Source: Microbacteriaceae bacterium VKM Ac-2855
GTDB lineage: Bacteria; Actinomycetota; Actinomycetes; Actinomycetales; Microbacteriaceae
Direction: 5' to 3'
DNA: 64,000 nucleotides
Assembly (NCBI GenBank): GCA_013204985.1
Contig: JABMLG010000011.1
Coordinates: forward strand, 62,001 to 126,000
The translations under genes and the position numbers were made by a program. Shown here in pieces: positions 8,216 to 16,973 of the stretch. The stretch's first letter is position 1. Each line of letters begins with the position of its first letter. The notes below the pieces were generated by a model. The model ran no database searches and was not told the origin of the DNA. It saw only the letters and a list, made by a program, of their open reading frames with translations.

Positions 8216-9841
8216 TCACGCCAGGTCTCGGCGTCGGAAGACCGCCGACCCCACGGCGGCGAGCGCCACGGCGACCAGCAGCAGCGCGATCCCGCCCACC
8301 CAGTCCGGGTCCGCGCTCGGCAGTGCCGGCGTGTGCACGAACGGCGAGAGATCGCGGAGCCACTGCGGCACGCCGATCAACCCGCCGAGCTGACCGAGCA
8401 CGAGGCCGACAGCGAGCAGGCTCCAACCCAGCGGTATCGTCACCCGCGGCAGCACGGCCACCACTGCCGCTGTCAGCCCGAGGTAGCTGAGCGAAGCCGG
8501 CAGCTGGGCGGCGGCCGCTGCGAACGAGGCGGCAGCTGCGGATCCGTCGTCACCGTTCGCGACGAAGGCGAACGCCGCCGAGGCTCCCGCGATCAGCAGC
8601 ACGAACACGATCGCCAGCGCACCCGCGAGCAGGTGACCGCCGAACCAGCGCCATCGCGTGGTTCGCGTCGCGAGGATCGTTTCCGCCGTGCCGTCGGCCT
8701 CCTCCTGGTGCGCGCGCATCATCAGCTGGGTGGCGCAGCCGGCCGAGGTGATTCCGACGATCCCCATCAGGGCGGCGATGAAGTGGTCGCGCAACGCTCC
8801 CCCACCGGCACTCCCGGGAGCGATGCCGGCGAGCGCGGCGCCGAACGCGGGATTCGCCTCCACCGCCTCGATGGCCGTCTTCGAGAGTGCGCCGATCAAC
8901 AATCCGAGGATCCCGCCCGCGACGCACCAGCCGATGATCGAGCCGCGCTGCAGCCTCAGGGTGAGGGCGACCGTGCCGCCGAGGCTTCGCCGAGCGGATG
9001 CGCGACCGGTCCGCTCCGGCAGGATCGCGGACCCGGCGTCCCGCCGTTCGAGAAGGAGAAGACCCAGCCCGCCGAACAGGACGACCGCTGCCACAGCCGA
9101 CAGCAGCGGCGCGAGCTCGTCGCCGCTGTAGGGATTCGTCGCCTGCGCCCAGCCGATCGGCGAGAACCAGCTCCAGCCGGAGGGTGTGAGGCTCAAGCCG
9201 TCGGCCGCCACGGTACCGCTCGCATCGCCGAGCCCACGGATGAGGTACGCAGCGCCGACGAGTGCCGCCGCGAGTCCGTTCGCTGCCCGCGAGGTGCGCA
9301 CGAGCTGGGCGCAGACGAGTGCGACCGCGACGAACACGGTGCCGACGGCGGCGAGCGCCAGCCCGGTGACCGCGGAACCGACCGGTGCCAGCCCACCCGC
9401 CGCGAACGCCGCGGCGATGGCGAAGCCGACCACGAGGTTCGCGATGAGGCCGTGCAGCATCGTCGCGACGTAGGGGGCGTGGCGGGATGCGGTGGTCGCC
9501 GCCACCATCTCGGCGATGCCCTGCTCCTCCTCCGCCCGACTGTGCCGGATCGCGAGGAACGTGCTCATGATGCCCGTCATCGCAGCGAGGAAAGCACCGA
9601 TCTGGAAGAAGATCACCGACCCGATGGAGTCGCCGCGAGCCGTTCCGCGCAACACGAGCAACGCCTGATCGCTCGTAGCGAGCCGGAGCAGCGCAGCCCT
9701 CTCGGGTCCGCTCCCGTATTCGCGGCCGACCGCTGTCACGGTGACGAGGGCGAGCAGCGCCAGACCGAGCGCCCAGAGCAGCAGCTGCACCCGATCCCGG
9801 CGCAGGCGCACCCGGAGGAGGGTGCCGACCCCGTTCATCAT
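8216..9841 (-). CDS. ABC exporter permease (two-half, antibiotic-exporter type)
   Basis: The 541-residue membrane protein has about twelve predicted segments in two similar halves, each beginning with a short basic cytoplasmic stretch (LRVRLRRDRVQLLLWALGLAL; LTLRLQRGSIIGWCVAGGILG). This is the layout of the actinobacterial exporters sometimes called tetronasin or polyketide-antibiotic permeases. Its ATG overlaps the stop of the upstream ATPase by 4 bases, so the two are translated together and should form one exporter. The substrate is unknown; drug or lipid export is a family-based guess. Confidence 0.85.
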   Translation of the reverse strand: MMNGVGTLLRVRLRRDRVQLLLWALGLALLALVTVTAVGREYGSGPERAALLRLATSDQALLVLRGTARGDSIGSVIFFQIGAFLAAMTGIMSTFLAIRHSRAEEEQGIAEMVAATTASRHAPYVATMLHGLIANLVVGFAIAAAFAAGGLAPVGSAVTGLALAAVGTVFVAVALVCAQLVRTSRAANGLAAALVGAAYLIRGLGDASGTVAADGLSLTPSGWSWFSPIGWAQATNPYSGDELAPLLSAVAAVVLFGGLGLLLLERRDAGSAILPERTGRASARRSLGGTVALTLRLQRGSIIGWCVAGGILGLLIGALSKTAIEAVEANPAFGAALAGIAPGSAGGGALRDHFIAALMGIVGITSAGCATQLMMRAHQEEADGTAETILATRTTRWRWFGGHLLAGALAIVFVLLIAGASAAFAFVANGDDGSAAAASFAAAAAQLPASLSYLGLTAAVVAVLPRVTIPLGWSLLAVGLVLGQLGGLIGVPQWLRDLSPFVHTPALPSADPDWVGGIALLLVAVALAAVGSAVFRRRDLA

Positions 9842-10755
9842 CGGCGTGGTCTCTCGGAGTCGCGTTCGGACTGCGGCACGGCTGCTCCGTAGTGCTTCAG
9901 GAACAGCTCCTCCAGCGACGGCGGCGACACCGTCAGCGCCGTCGGGTTCTGGCGCGCGAGCAGGCCGAGCACGGCGGGCAGGTCGTTAGCATCCACGGTG
10001 AACCGGATCCGACCGGCGTCGTCACGGAGGTCGTGCGCGAGGGCGCGCAGCTCCTCGCCCGCCACGCCCTCGAAAGCGAACTCCGTGCGGGTCAGGTGCC
10101 GCATCTGGGAGAGTGAACCCGTCTCGACCGTCGCCCCCGCGCGGATGATCGTGACCCGGTCGCAGAGTTGCTCGACCTCGCCGAGGATGTGGCTCGAAAG
10201 CAGCACGGTCGCGCCGCGTGCGGCCACGCGACGCACCTCGTCGCGGAAGACCTGCTCCATCAGCGGGTCCAGGCCCGATGTCGGCTCGTCGAGGATGTAG
10301 AGCTCCGCAGCGGTCGCGAATGCGGCCACCAGCGCCACCTTCTGCCGATTGCCCTTCGAATAGGCGCGCACCTTCGTACGCGGATCGAGCTGGAAGGCCT
10401 GCAGCAACCGTTCCGGCTCCTCCCGGTTCCCCTCACCACCTCGGAGCCGCGTGAGCACGTCGATGACTTCGCCACCGGTGAGGTTCGGCCACAGAACCAC
10501 GTCGCCGGGCACGTACGCCACGCGGCGATGCACGGTGCCGGCGTCGCGCCAAGGATCCTGTCCGAGCAGACGCGCCGTACCGGCGTCGGCTCGAATCATG
10601 CCCAACAGAACCCGGATGGTCGTCGACTTGCCGGCACCGTTGGGGCCGAGGAAGCCGTGCACCTCCCCCGCTGCGACGATGAGTTCCAGCCCGTCGAGCG
10701 CGCGCGCCCGCCCGAACGATTTCCGAAGTCCTGAGACGTCGACCGCCGTGTCCAT
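9838..10755 (-). CDS. ABC transporter ATP-binding protein, partner of the downstream permease
   Basis: The 305-residue protein has Walker A GPNGAGKST (residues 37-45), a signature region in which the usual LSGG is replaced by YSKGNRQK, and Walker B YILDEPTSGLDP (from residue 153), followed by the switch His in LLSSH. YSKGxRQK is common in the DrrA-type drug and antibiotic exporters. ATG 10753-10755 gives MDTAVDVSGL; the frame runs far upstream through a repeat array and that extension is not believed. It overlaps the permease start by 4 bases. It is divergent from the MATE gene. Confidence 0.92.
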   Translation of the reverse strand: MDTAVDVSGLRKSFGRARALDGLELIVAAGEVHGFLGPNGAGKSTTIRVLLGMIRADAGTARLLGQDPWRDAGTVHRRVAYVPGDVVLWPNLTGGEVIDVLTRLRGGEGNREEPERLLQAFQLDPRTKVRAYSKGNRQKVALVAAFATAAELYILDEPTSGLDPLMEQVFRDEVRRVAARGATVLLSSHILGEVEQLCDRVTIIRAGATVETGSLSQMRHLTRTEFAFEGVAGEELRALAHDLRDDAGRIRFTVDANDLPAVLGLLARQNPTALTVSPPSLEELFLKHYGAAVPQSERDSERPRR

Positions 10756-10798
10756 GAACCGCAACCTACGCTCCTTCGCCCGTGTTGTGTATGCAGAT

Positions 10799-10903
10799 GC
10801 CGGGACCCGCACCTCGAACGCCGGAACCCGTACTCGGAACGCAGGAACCCGCCCTCCGAATGCAGGCGCCCGCTCTCCCGACGCGCGGACCCGTACTCTG
10901 ATC
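10799..10903. repeat. Five degenerate 21-bp tandem units
   Basis: Units start at 10799, 10820, 10841, 10862 and 10883; each fits GCNGGNMCCCGYWCTCSRAY. They fill most of the 153-base gap between the divergent ABC ATPase and MATE genes, ending 5 bases before the MATE start. The 21-bp period equals two helix turns. Confidence 0.8.
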
Positions 10904-10908
10904 AGACC

Positions 10909-12222
10909 GTGCCGCTGCTCACCATCCGCCCCCTCGACCGCGAGATCCTCCGACTGGCGGTTCCCGCGCTCGGATCCCTGGTCGCCGAGCCGCTCTTCCT
11001 CCTCACGGACTCGGCGTTGATCGGCCATCTCGGCACGACTCCCCTCGCCGGCTTGGCGATCGGCGCCGCCGTGGTGCAGACGATCGTCGGCCTGATGGTC
11101 TTCCTCGCCTACAGCACCACACCGCTCGTGGCGCGCGCCGTCGGGGCGGGCGACACTCGGGCTGCTGTCGCGGCCGGGATCGACGGCGGCTGGCTCGCCC
11201 TCGGACTCGGTGCCGTGCTCGCCGTCGTCGGTGCCGTGACCGCCGGGCCCGTCGTGGCATTGTTCGGACCGGAGGCGGATGTGGGCTCCGCCGCTGTCAC
11301 GTATCTCGGGATCTCGATGGCCGGGGTCCCGGCGATGCTGGGTGTCTTCGCTCTGACGGGTCTGCTTCGCGGCCTGCAGGACACCCGTACTCCGCTGGTC
11401 GTGACCGGTGTCGGGTTCGTCGCCAACGCCGGCCTCAACGCCGTACTGATCTACCCCGCCGGATTGGGAATCGCGGGGTCGGCTCTCGGCACGGTCATCG
11501 CTCAGTGGACCATGCTGCTGGTATATGCCGTATTGACCATACGCCTGGCCAGGCGACACGGCGCCCCGATTCGTCCGCATCCGACGGGCGTGCTGCGCTC
11601 AGCCGGCTCGGGCAGCTGGCTTCTTCTGCGGACCGCGAGCCTGAGGGCAGCGATGCTCCTGGCCGTGGCTGTCGCGACCGGACTCGGATCGGCCGAGCTC
11701 GGGTCCTTCCAGATCGCGATGACTCTGTTCTCCACCGTGGCCTTCGCGCTCGATGCGGTCGCCATTGCAGCGCAGGCTCTTCTGGGCAAGCATCTCGGTG
11801 CGGGTGACCCCGCAACTGCACGGAACGTCACGAATCGCTGCATCCGCTGGGGTATCGGCTCCGGCGCGGTCCTCGGCTGCGCGGTAACCGCCTTGAGTGG
11901 TTTCCTGCCCGTCATCTTCACGACGGACCCGGTCGTGAAGCAGATCCTGCCGCCGATCATCGTCATCGTCGGCCTCACCGCGCCACTCGGCGGGTACGTC
12001 TTCGTCCTCGACGGCGTTCTGATCGGAGCCGGCGACGGCCGGTATCTCGCTCTGTCGGGATTGGTGAACCTGGCCGTCTTCGTGCCGTTGGCATTGCTCG
12101 CACCTCGGGCGCCGGAGGGTCTGCAGCTCGTCGCCCTCTGGCTGGCCTTCGCCGTCGGCTACCTCGGAGCGCGAGCTCTCACCCTCGGACTGCGCGCCCG
12201 ATCGGACGTCTGGTTGCGCTGA
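10909..12222 (+). CDS. MATE family efflux transporter (DinF-like)
   Basis: The 437-residue protein has twelve predicted helices in two halves and the MATE pattern near the N-terminus: REILRLAVPALGSLVAEPLFLLTDSALIGHLGTTPLAGLA. It belongs to the DinF-like branch of the family, which exports drugs or bile salts with proton or sodium gradients. GTG 10909 gives MPLLTIRPLDREI and is only 5 bases after the 21-bp repeat array; no ribosome site is clear, so translation may be leaderless. It shares its upstream region with the ABC exporter genes. Confidence 0.9.
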   Translation: MPLLTIRPLDREILRLAVPALGSLVAEPLFLLTDSALIGHLGTTPLAGLAIGAAVVQTIVGLMVFLAYSTTPLVARAVGAGDTRAAVAAGIDGGWLALGLGAVLAVVGAVTAGPVVALFGPEADVGSAAVTYLGISMAGVPAMLGVFALTGLLRGLQDTRTPLVVTGVGFVANAGLNAVLIYPAGLGIAGSALGTVIAQWTMLLVYAVLTIRLARRHGAPIRPHPTGVLRSAGSGSWLLLRTASLRAAMLLAVAVATGLGSAELGSFQIAMTLFSTVAFALDAVAIAAQALLGKHLGAGDPATARNVTNRCIRWGIGSGAVLGCAVTALSGFLPVIFTTDPVVKQILPPIIVIVGLTAPLGGYVFVLDGVLIGAGDGRYLALSGLVNLAVFVPLALLAPRAPEGLQLVALWLAFAVGYLGARALTLGLRARSDVWLR

Positions 12223-12276
12223 ACCTGTGCGTCCGGAGACTCTCGAACGAAGTTACGAACAGGGTGTGCATAGATC

Positions 12277-12285
12277 TGTGGATAA
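12277..12285 (-). promoter_or_regulatory. Isolated DnaA box
   Basis: TGTGGATAA is the exact complement of the consensus DnaA box TTATCCACA. It stands alone in the gap between the MATE stop and the LacI gene, about 40 kb from the origin. One nine-base match can occur by chance. Confidence 0.4.
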
Positions 12286-12305
12286 CTCGCCGACTACCCG
12301 AACGG

Positions 12306-13379
12306 TCAGACCAGGTCTCGTGGCACGGCCGTCGTATTCCCCAGATGGAATGTCGATTCGAAGCCGACCGCTGCCGCGGCGCGACCGGCGAGCAGGTCGA
12401 CGACGGCCTGGCCCCCGGCGCGACCCTTCTCGACAGCAGGCTGAGCCATGGTGGTCAGGTCGTAGTCCGCTGACAGCCCAGGCACTCGAACGCCGTCGAA
12501 GCCGACGACGCTGACATCGTGTGGAACACGCAGACCGAGTTCCTCTGCGGCGAGGATCACGCCGGCGGCGAGCAGATCACTCTGGGCGATGATGGCCGTC
12601 GGACGTTGGGCCGGGTCCACCGCGAGCAGTGCGCGGCCCGCGATGACGCCCTCCTCGACGTAGCTCGCGCCGGCGACGATCCCGCTCGCGTCGGGGAAGA
12701 CGTCGCGGGCGCCGCGGAAACGCTCCACAGTGGTGACGGTGCCACTCTCCTCCCACTCATCGGGGATGGGACCACGGGAGCGCCCGACGTCGAACGGAAG
12801 CGTCACCACTTGCACACGCCGATGGCCGAGATCGCGCAGGTGCGTCGCGATCTCGGCCGTCGCCGGACGATTGTCGAGGGTGATCACCGGCACGTCTCCG
12901 TGCGCGAGACCCTCGATGACCACGACAGGGATGCCGCGTCGCTGCAGCAGTTCCATCGACGCGTAGAGCTTGGGGCTGCAACCGACGAGCACCATCGCGT
13001 CCACCGGCGCCGTTTCGAGCAGAGGCGCGTCACCGGTGTCGGTCAGCAGCAGGATTCCCGCGCCGATCGAACCCAGCACGTCGGCCAAGCCGTCGAGCAT
13101 GGCGATCTTGATCGGGTCACGGAACGCGAAGAGCACGCGTTCGTCGAGCACCACGCCGACGATTCCGGAGCGACCGCGTCGCAGTGACTGGGCTCGCGGA
13201 TCCGGGCCGGCGTAGTCCAACTCCTCCGCTGCCGCGAGGACCCGCTCCCGCGTCGCCTCGGCCACCGGCCCGGATCCGCTGAAGACGAGAGACGCCGTGG
13301 ACGCGCTGACGCCGGCACGCGCGGCGACCTTCGCAAGCGTGGGCCGGGCGGGGCGCGGGCTCGAGCTCGGTGTCGACAC
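12306..13379 (-). CDS. LacI family transcriptional regulator
   Basis: The 357-residue protein has a LacI helix-turn-helix at its N-terminus (TLAKVAARAGVSASTASLVFSG) and a hinge-helix region (DPRAQSLRRGRSG), followed by a periplasmic-binding-protein-like sensor domain with the usual IIAQSDLLAAGVI and VSVVGFDGV strands. GTG 13377-13379 gives MSTPSSSPRP. It is divergent from the MFS gene, and a perfect 16-bp palindrome lies in the shared gap just after a good promoter for the MFS gene, so repression of that gene is the likely role. The inducer is unknown. Confidence 0.92.
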   Translation of the reverse strand: MSTPSSSPRPARPTLAKVAARAGVSASTASLVFSGSGPVAEATRERVLAAAEELDYAGPDPRAQSLRRGRSGIVGVVLDERVLFAFRDPIKIAMLDGLADVLGSIGAGILLLTDTGDAPLLETAPVDAMVLVGCSPKLYASMELLQRRGIPVVVIEGLAHGDVPVITLDNRPATAEIATHLRDLGHRRVQVVTLPFDVGRSRGPIPDEWEESGTVTTVERFRGARDVFPDASGIVAGASYVEEGVIAGRALLAVDPAQRPTAIIAQSDLLAAGVILAAEELGLRVPHDVSVVGFDGVRVPGLSADYDLTTMAQPAVEKGRAGGQAVVDLLAGRAAAAVGFESTFHLGNTTAVPRDLV

Positions 13380-13424
13380 GGAGCCTCCTCTGGCGGGGCA
13401 CGAGCGAGGCGGCGCGGGCGCGCC

Positions 13425-13483
13425 TTGACCGCTCGATCAGCGTTGAGTAGCTTAGTCGACAGCCGGTGTCGAATCGATTCGAC
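13425..13483 (+). promoter_or_regulatory. MFS-gene promoter with LacI-type operator
   Basis: TTGACC (13425-13430) and TAGCTT (13448-13453) are 17 bases apart, as in a sigma-70 type promoter. GTCGAATCGATTCGAC (13468-13483) is a perfect 16-bp palindrome with a central CG, the hallmark of LacI-family operators, placed just downstream of the expected start of transcription. Function is inferred from position and symmetry. Confidence 0.6.
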
Positions 13484-13583
13484 CCCATCCGCGGATGCGA
13501 CCACCCGCCGCGCGGATCGACGTCGATCTCGCGCTCCGTACCGGCACGCACTCATCCGCACCACGACCGTCTCGGACACCTTC

Positions 13584-14819
13584 ATGACCTCCTCCACCGT
13601 GCCGACCCTCCCCCAGCAGACGCTTGTTCCCTGGCGAAACGCGATCTTCGCGATCTTCGTCTTGAGCGGGATCAGTGTCGCCAGCTGGGTGTCGCGCACG
13701 CCGACGGTGCGCGACGAACTCGACCTCACGACGGCCGGTGTCGGACTGCTGATCCTGAGCATGTCCGCGGGGTCCATCGTCGGGCTGACACTCTCGCCGA
13801 CCGTTATGGGCTACCTCGGGGCCCGTCGAGGCATGGCCGTCTCCCTCGTGATCTGCGCAGCGGGCCTGGCCGTTCTCGGCATCGGTGCGGATGCGTTCGG
13901 TTCGGTCCCCCTCGCCTTCATCGGCATGGTCTTCCTCGGTCTCGGCAACGGAGCCTGCGACGTGATGATGAACATCGAGGGGGCTGCCAACGAGAAGGAG
14001 ATCGGCAAGACCCTGATGCCGCTGTTCCACGCCTTCTTCAGCTTCGGCACGGTCGCCGGAGCGGGGCTCGGGGCCGGAGCGAGTGCGATCGGCCTGCCCG
14101 TCGCCGTGCACCTGCCGATCATCGCCGTCATCGTCGCCGTCGGCGTCGTGATCGCCGTCCGCTACGTCCCCGTCCGCGATGAGTTGGATGCGCACGCCGC
14201 GCAGGCGATCGTGGGGGCACCGCTGCGCACGCGAGACCGTCTCGCGAGCCGTCTCACGGTCTGGCGCGACCCGCGGCTCATCCTCATCGGCGTGATCATG
14301 CTCGGCATGGCTTTCGCGGAGGGATCCGCGAACGACTGGATGACCCTCGCCATGGTCGACGGCCACGACGTCGATCCCACGACGGCCGCGATCGTGTTCG
14401 GCATCTTCGTGGTGTCCATGACCGTGGGACGCGTCGCGGGCGGCCCGGTGCTCGACCGCTTCGGCCGTGTCCCGGTACTGCAGGCCTCGGCAGGCCTCGC
14501 GGTCGTGGGCATTCTGCTCTTCATCCTCTCCCCGATCGACGCATTGGTCGTGGTCGGCGCCGTGCTCTGGGGCCTGGGCAGCTCGCTGGGCTTCCCTGTC
14601 GGGATGTCGGCGGCGGCCGACGGCCCGAACCCCACGGCTCGGGTGAGTTCCGTCGCCACCATCGGCTACGTGGCGTTCCTCGTCGGCCCGCCCGTGCTGG
14701 GGTTCCTGGGTGACGCCTTCGGCATCCTGAACGCACTGTTCGTCGTCCTGGTGCTGGTCGTGCTCGCCGGTGCCGCCTCCCCCGCCGCCCGAACTCGCGC
14801 TCCGCAGGACGCGCGCTGA
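13584..14819 (+). CDS. MFS transporter, YbjJ-like
   Basis: The 411-residue protein has twelve predicted helices. GLGNGACDVMMNIEGAANEKEI and AEGSANDWMTLAMVDG-like stretches are typical of the YbjJ-type branch of the major facilitator superfamily, and RVAGGPVLDRFGRVP is the loop motif of the second half. Substrates of this branch are not well established; sugar-like compounds are sometimes suggested. ATG 13584 gives MTSSTVPTLPQQ; upstream in-frame codons precede the predicted operator. It is divergent from a LacI regulator that probably represses it, and it is followed by a terminator hairpin. Confidence 0.9.
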   Translation: MTSSTVPTLPQQTLVPWRNAIFAIFVLSGISVASWVSRTPTVRDELDLTTAGVGLLILSMSAGSIVGLTLSPTVMGYLGARRGMAVSLVICAAGLAVLGIGADAFGSVPLAFIGMVFLGLGNGACDVMMNIEGAANEKEIGKTLMPLFHAFFSFGTVAGAGLGAGASAIGLPVAVHLPIIAVIVAVGVVIAVRYVPVRDELDAHAAQAIVGAPLRTRDRLASRLTVWRDPRLILIGVIMLGMAFAEGSANDWMTLAMVDGHDVDPTTAAIVFGIFVVSMTVGRVAGGPVLDRFGRVPVLQASAGLAVVGILLFILSPIDALVVVGAVLWGLGSSLGFPVGMSAAADGPNPTARVSSVATIGYVAFLVGPPVLGFLGDAFGILNALFVVLVLVVLAGAASPAARTRAPQDAR

Positions 14820-14839
14820 GTTCACGCCCCCGTCGGCTT

Positions 14840-14870
14840 CTCGAGCCCCGCGCCGTGAGCGCGGGTCGAG
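14840..14870 (+). terminator. Terminator hairpin after the MFS gene
   Basis: CTCGA and seven GC pairs (CCCGCGC with GCGCGGG) form a stem with a 2-base bulge around loop CGTGA. It lies 20 bases after the MFS stop. A U-tract is not visible, as is usual in high-GC Actinobacteria. Confidence 0.6.
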
Positions 14871-15030
14871 AGCGACTCGGCGAGGACGACAGCGCACCAT
14901 CGTGACGAGCCGCGCTATCCGCGGGTGGAGCGGCCCGCCGAGTTCGCGATGGTGATGCGCAATTCTGTCCGACAATCCGATGCGACTGCCGTGGTCATCG
15001 ACCGGTGCGTCCACCGGGCCGAGTCGGGAC

Positions 15031-15043
15031 TATCCTCATCGGG
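15031..15043 (+). promoter_or_regulatory. Possible leaderless promoter of nucS
   Basis: TATCCT (15031-15036) ends 6 bases before the GTG of nucS, which places the expected transcription start at the start codon. No ribosome site precedes the GTG. Leaderless transcripts are common in Actinobacteria; this one is inferred from spacing. Confidence 0.4.
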
Positions 15044-15738
15044 TGCGTCTTGTCATTGCGAAGTGCTCGGTCGACTACGCCGGACGGCTCAGTGCCCATC
15101 TGCCGTTGGCGACGCGACTCCTGCTGGTCAAAGCCGACGGCAGCGTCCTCGTGCATTCCGATGGCGGGTCCTACAAGCCGCTGAACTGGATGAGCCCGCC
15201 GTGCGTGCTCAGCGTCTCGCAGCCTGAACCCGAGATCGCGGACGTCGGCGTGATCGAACAATGGACTGTGACGCACAAGAAGACCGCGGATCAACTGATC
15301 GTGTCGATCCACGAGATCTTGCACGATAGCGCCCACGAGCTCGGTATCGATCCGGGTCTGATCAAGGACGGCGTCGAGGCGCATCTGCAGAAACTCCTCG
15401 CCGAACAGATCGGCATCCTCGGCGACGGGCATACCCTCGTCCGACGGGAATACATGACAGCGATCGGTCCGGTCGACATCCTCGCGCGGGATTCTCGCGG
15501 GGGAGCCGTGGCGGTCGAGATCAAACGTCGCGGCGAGATCGACGGCGTCGAGCAGTTGACCCGCTATCTCGAACTCATGAATCGTGATCCGCATCTCGCT
15601 CCGGTACTCGGTGTATTCGCGGCCCAAGAGATCAAGCCTCAGGCGCGCACTCTGGCGGAGGATCGTGGTATTCGCTGCGTCGTGCTCGACTATGACGAGA
15701 TGCGCGGACTCGACGACTCGCATACCCGCCTCTTCTGA
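15043..15738 (+). CDS. nucS: Endonuclease NucS (EndoMS), mismatch-specific
   Basis: The 231-residue protein starts [20 protein letters not shown] and has the N-terminal dimerisation domain and C-terminal RecB-like nuclease domain of NucS. The PD-(D/E)XK core is visible as GPVD (Asp145) and EIK (Glu159, Lys161). In Actinobacteria, which lack MutS and MutL, NucS cuts both strands at mismatches and lowers mutation rate, with help of the beta clamp. The C-terminal end (DDSHTRLF) is close to the clamp-contacting tails known in the family. GTG 15043 is the start matching homologues; see the leaderless promoter entry. Confidence 0.95.
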   Translation: MRLVIAKCSVDYAGRLSAHLPLATRLLLVKADGSVLVHSDGGSYKPLNWMSPPCVLSVSQPEPEIADVGVIEQWTVTHKKTADQLIVSIHEILHDSAHELGIDPGLIKDGVEAHLQKLLAEQIGILGDGHTLVRREYMTAIGPVDILARDSRGGAVAVEIKRRGEIDGVEQLTRYLELMNRDPHLAPVLGVFAAQEIKPQARTLAEDRGIRCVVLDYDEMRGLDDSHTRLF

Positions 15739-15775
15739 AGCGGTGTGCGCATAGCTCACGCCGAGCGTGTACGAC

Positions 15776-15815
15776 GAAAGGCCCCCAGCGAGAATCGTCT
15801 CGACGGGGGCCTTTC
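15776..15815. terminator. Bidirectional terminator between nucS and lsr2
   Basis: GAAAGGCCCCC (15776-15786) pairs with GGGGGCCTTTC (15805-15815), giving an 11-bp stem with A-rich and T-rich ends, so it can work for both converging genes. Confidence 0.85.
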
Positions 15816-15853
15816 CGTGGCCGTCGCCGCATCGGGTCGCGGCGGCGTGCGTT

Positions 15854-16189
15854 CTACTTGTTCGCTGCGAAGTACGCCGTCTGCACATCCGTGGGAATGC
15901 GCCCGCGATCCGAGACGGGGTGTCCGTTCGCATTCGCCCATTCGCGAATGGCCTTGAGCTGCTTGGGGTCGCTCTTGGACGAGGTCGGTGCGACCGAGAC
16001 CGCGCGCGCGCCGACCTTGCGGGCATTGGTGATGAAGTCATCGAGTGCTGCGTGCAGCTTGGCGATGTTGTCCGAGCCGAGATCGATCTCGTAGCTCGAT
16101 CCGTCGATGCTGAAACGAACCGTTCCGCCGTTGCCCGAGTCGATCGGGGAGCCGTCGATATCGTCGACCAGGGTGATTCTCTGTGCCAC
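15854..16189 (-). CDS. lsr2: Lsr2 nucleoid-associated protein
   Basis: The 111-residue protein matches Lsr2: an N-terminal oligomerisation domain starting [13 protein letters not shown], a flexible middle, and a C-terminal DNA-binding domain with [20 protein letters not shown], where RGR is the AT-hook-like motif that enters the minor groove. Lsr2 coats AT-rich and foreign DNA and silences it. GTG 16187-16189 is preceded by a strong AAGGAGG with a 5 to 6-base gap. Three phased ~21-bp repeats lie upstream (16262-16318). It converges with nucS across a shared terminator. Confidence 0.96.
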   Translation of the reverse strand: MAQRITLVDDIDGSPIDSGNGGTVRFSIDGSSYEIDLGSDNIAKLHAALDDFITNARKVGARAVSVAPTSSKSDPKQLKAIREWANANGHPVSDRGRIPTDVQTAYFAANK

Positions 16190-16261
16190 GTTTTCCTCCT
16201 TGATGGGTAAGCAGTAGAAAGGTTACCGGTTCCGGCCGATAAACGAATCCATTCTCGGCGT

Positions 16262-16318
16262 TTCGAGAAGATCGTGGCGCGATTCGAGAAGATCGTGGGG
16301 GATTCGACGAGATCATGC
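16262..16318. repeat. Three phased ~21-bp direct repeats upstream of lsr2
   Basis: TTCGAGAAGATCGTGG occurs at 16262-16277 and 16283-16298, and a diverged copy (TTCGACGAGATCATGC) starts at 16303. Spacing is 21 and 20 bases. They lie 70-130 bases upstream of the lsr2 start in a 286-base gap with no gene. Confidence 0.8.
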
Positions 16319-16475
16319 GCCGAAACAACGGAGAGCGACCCTCCAAGAGTGCTGCGAGCCGGAGAGTCGGTTCAGACTATTCAGACTTCTCCGACAGCCG
16401 TCGGAGAAGCTGGTCGCGCGCAATAGCGCTGATAGAGGCACTGCGCCGGTCGTGACGGGGCGATAGCGTGGAGCT

Positions 16476-16910
16476 ATGGCACGGAAAGAACGATCGAAAC
16501 TCCCCCAGCGGGCGGGGCGATATCACAATGCGACCGCTCGCGACGCATTGCAGGCCCTGGTGGCGGCACCGACCGCCGATCTCGTGGAGCGTCTCCTCGA
16601 TGCGTGTCTGAAAGCGAACCTCGTCGTCGACGTCACGGGATCGGTGCCGGGCCAGGAGCCCCGCATCCGCACGGTGATGTCGACGAACGGGCAACTCGTA
16701 CTGCCCCTCTTCACCTCGACCGACGAAGTGCGCCTGGCCGTACCCGCGGCCCAGCATCCGCGCGTCCAGTCGCTGGTGCTCCCCGGCCGCGACGCCTTCG
16801 CGCTGATCAGGACGGCGGAGTTCATCGCCGTTCAACTGGATCCTGGATCGATCGGCCAGGTCATCGCTCGTTCATTCATCGAGAACGCACTCGCCGCGGA
16901 TCCGTCGTAG
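16476..16910 (+). CDS. SseB N-terminal domain-like protein
   Basis: The 144-residue protein fits the SseB N-terminal fold: an early helix (ALQALVAAPTADLVERLLDACL), a strand with NGQLVLPLFTSTDEVRLAV, and a later helix DAFALIRTAEFIAVQLDPGS. SseB-type proteins were first tied to serine sensitivity; in Actinobacteria several copies occur and their function is unknown. The start ATG 16476 has only GTGGAG nearby. It stands between lsr2 and a phosphatase gene and may share a transcript with the latter, with 63 bases between. Confidence 0.72.
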   Translation: MARKERSKLPQRAGRYHNATARDALQALVAAPTADLVERLLDACLKANLVVDVTGSVPGQEPRIRTVMSTNGQLVLPLFTSTDEVRLAVPAAQHPRVQSLVLPGRDAFALIRTAEFIAVQLDPGSIGQVIARSFIENALAADPS

Positions 16911-16973
16911 AGTGAACAGCCCCGACGGGGCAGCGTCGGTGTCACCTGCACCATCGACGTCAGGAGTACGGCC

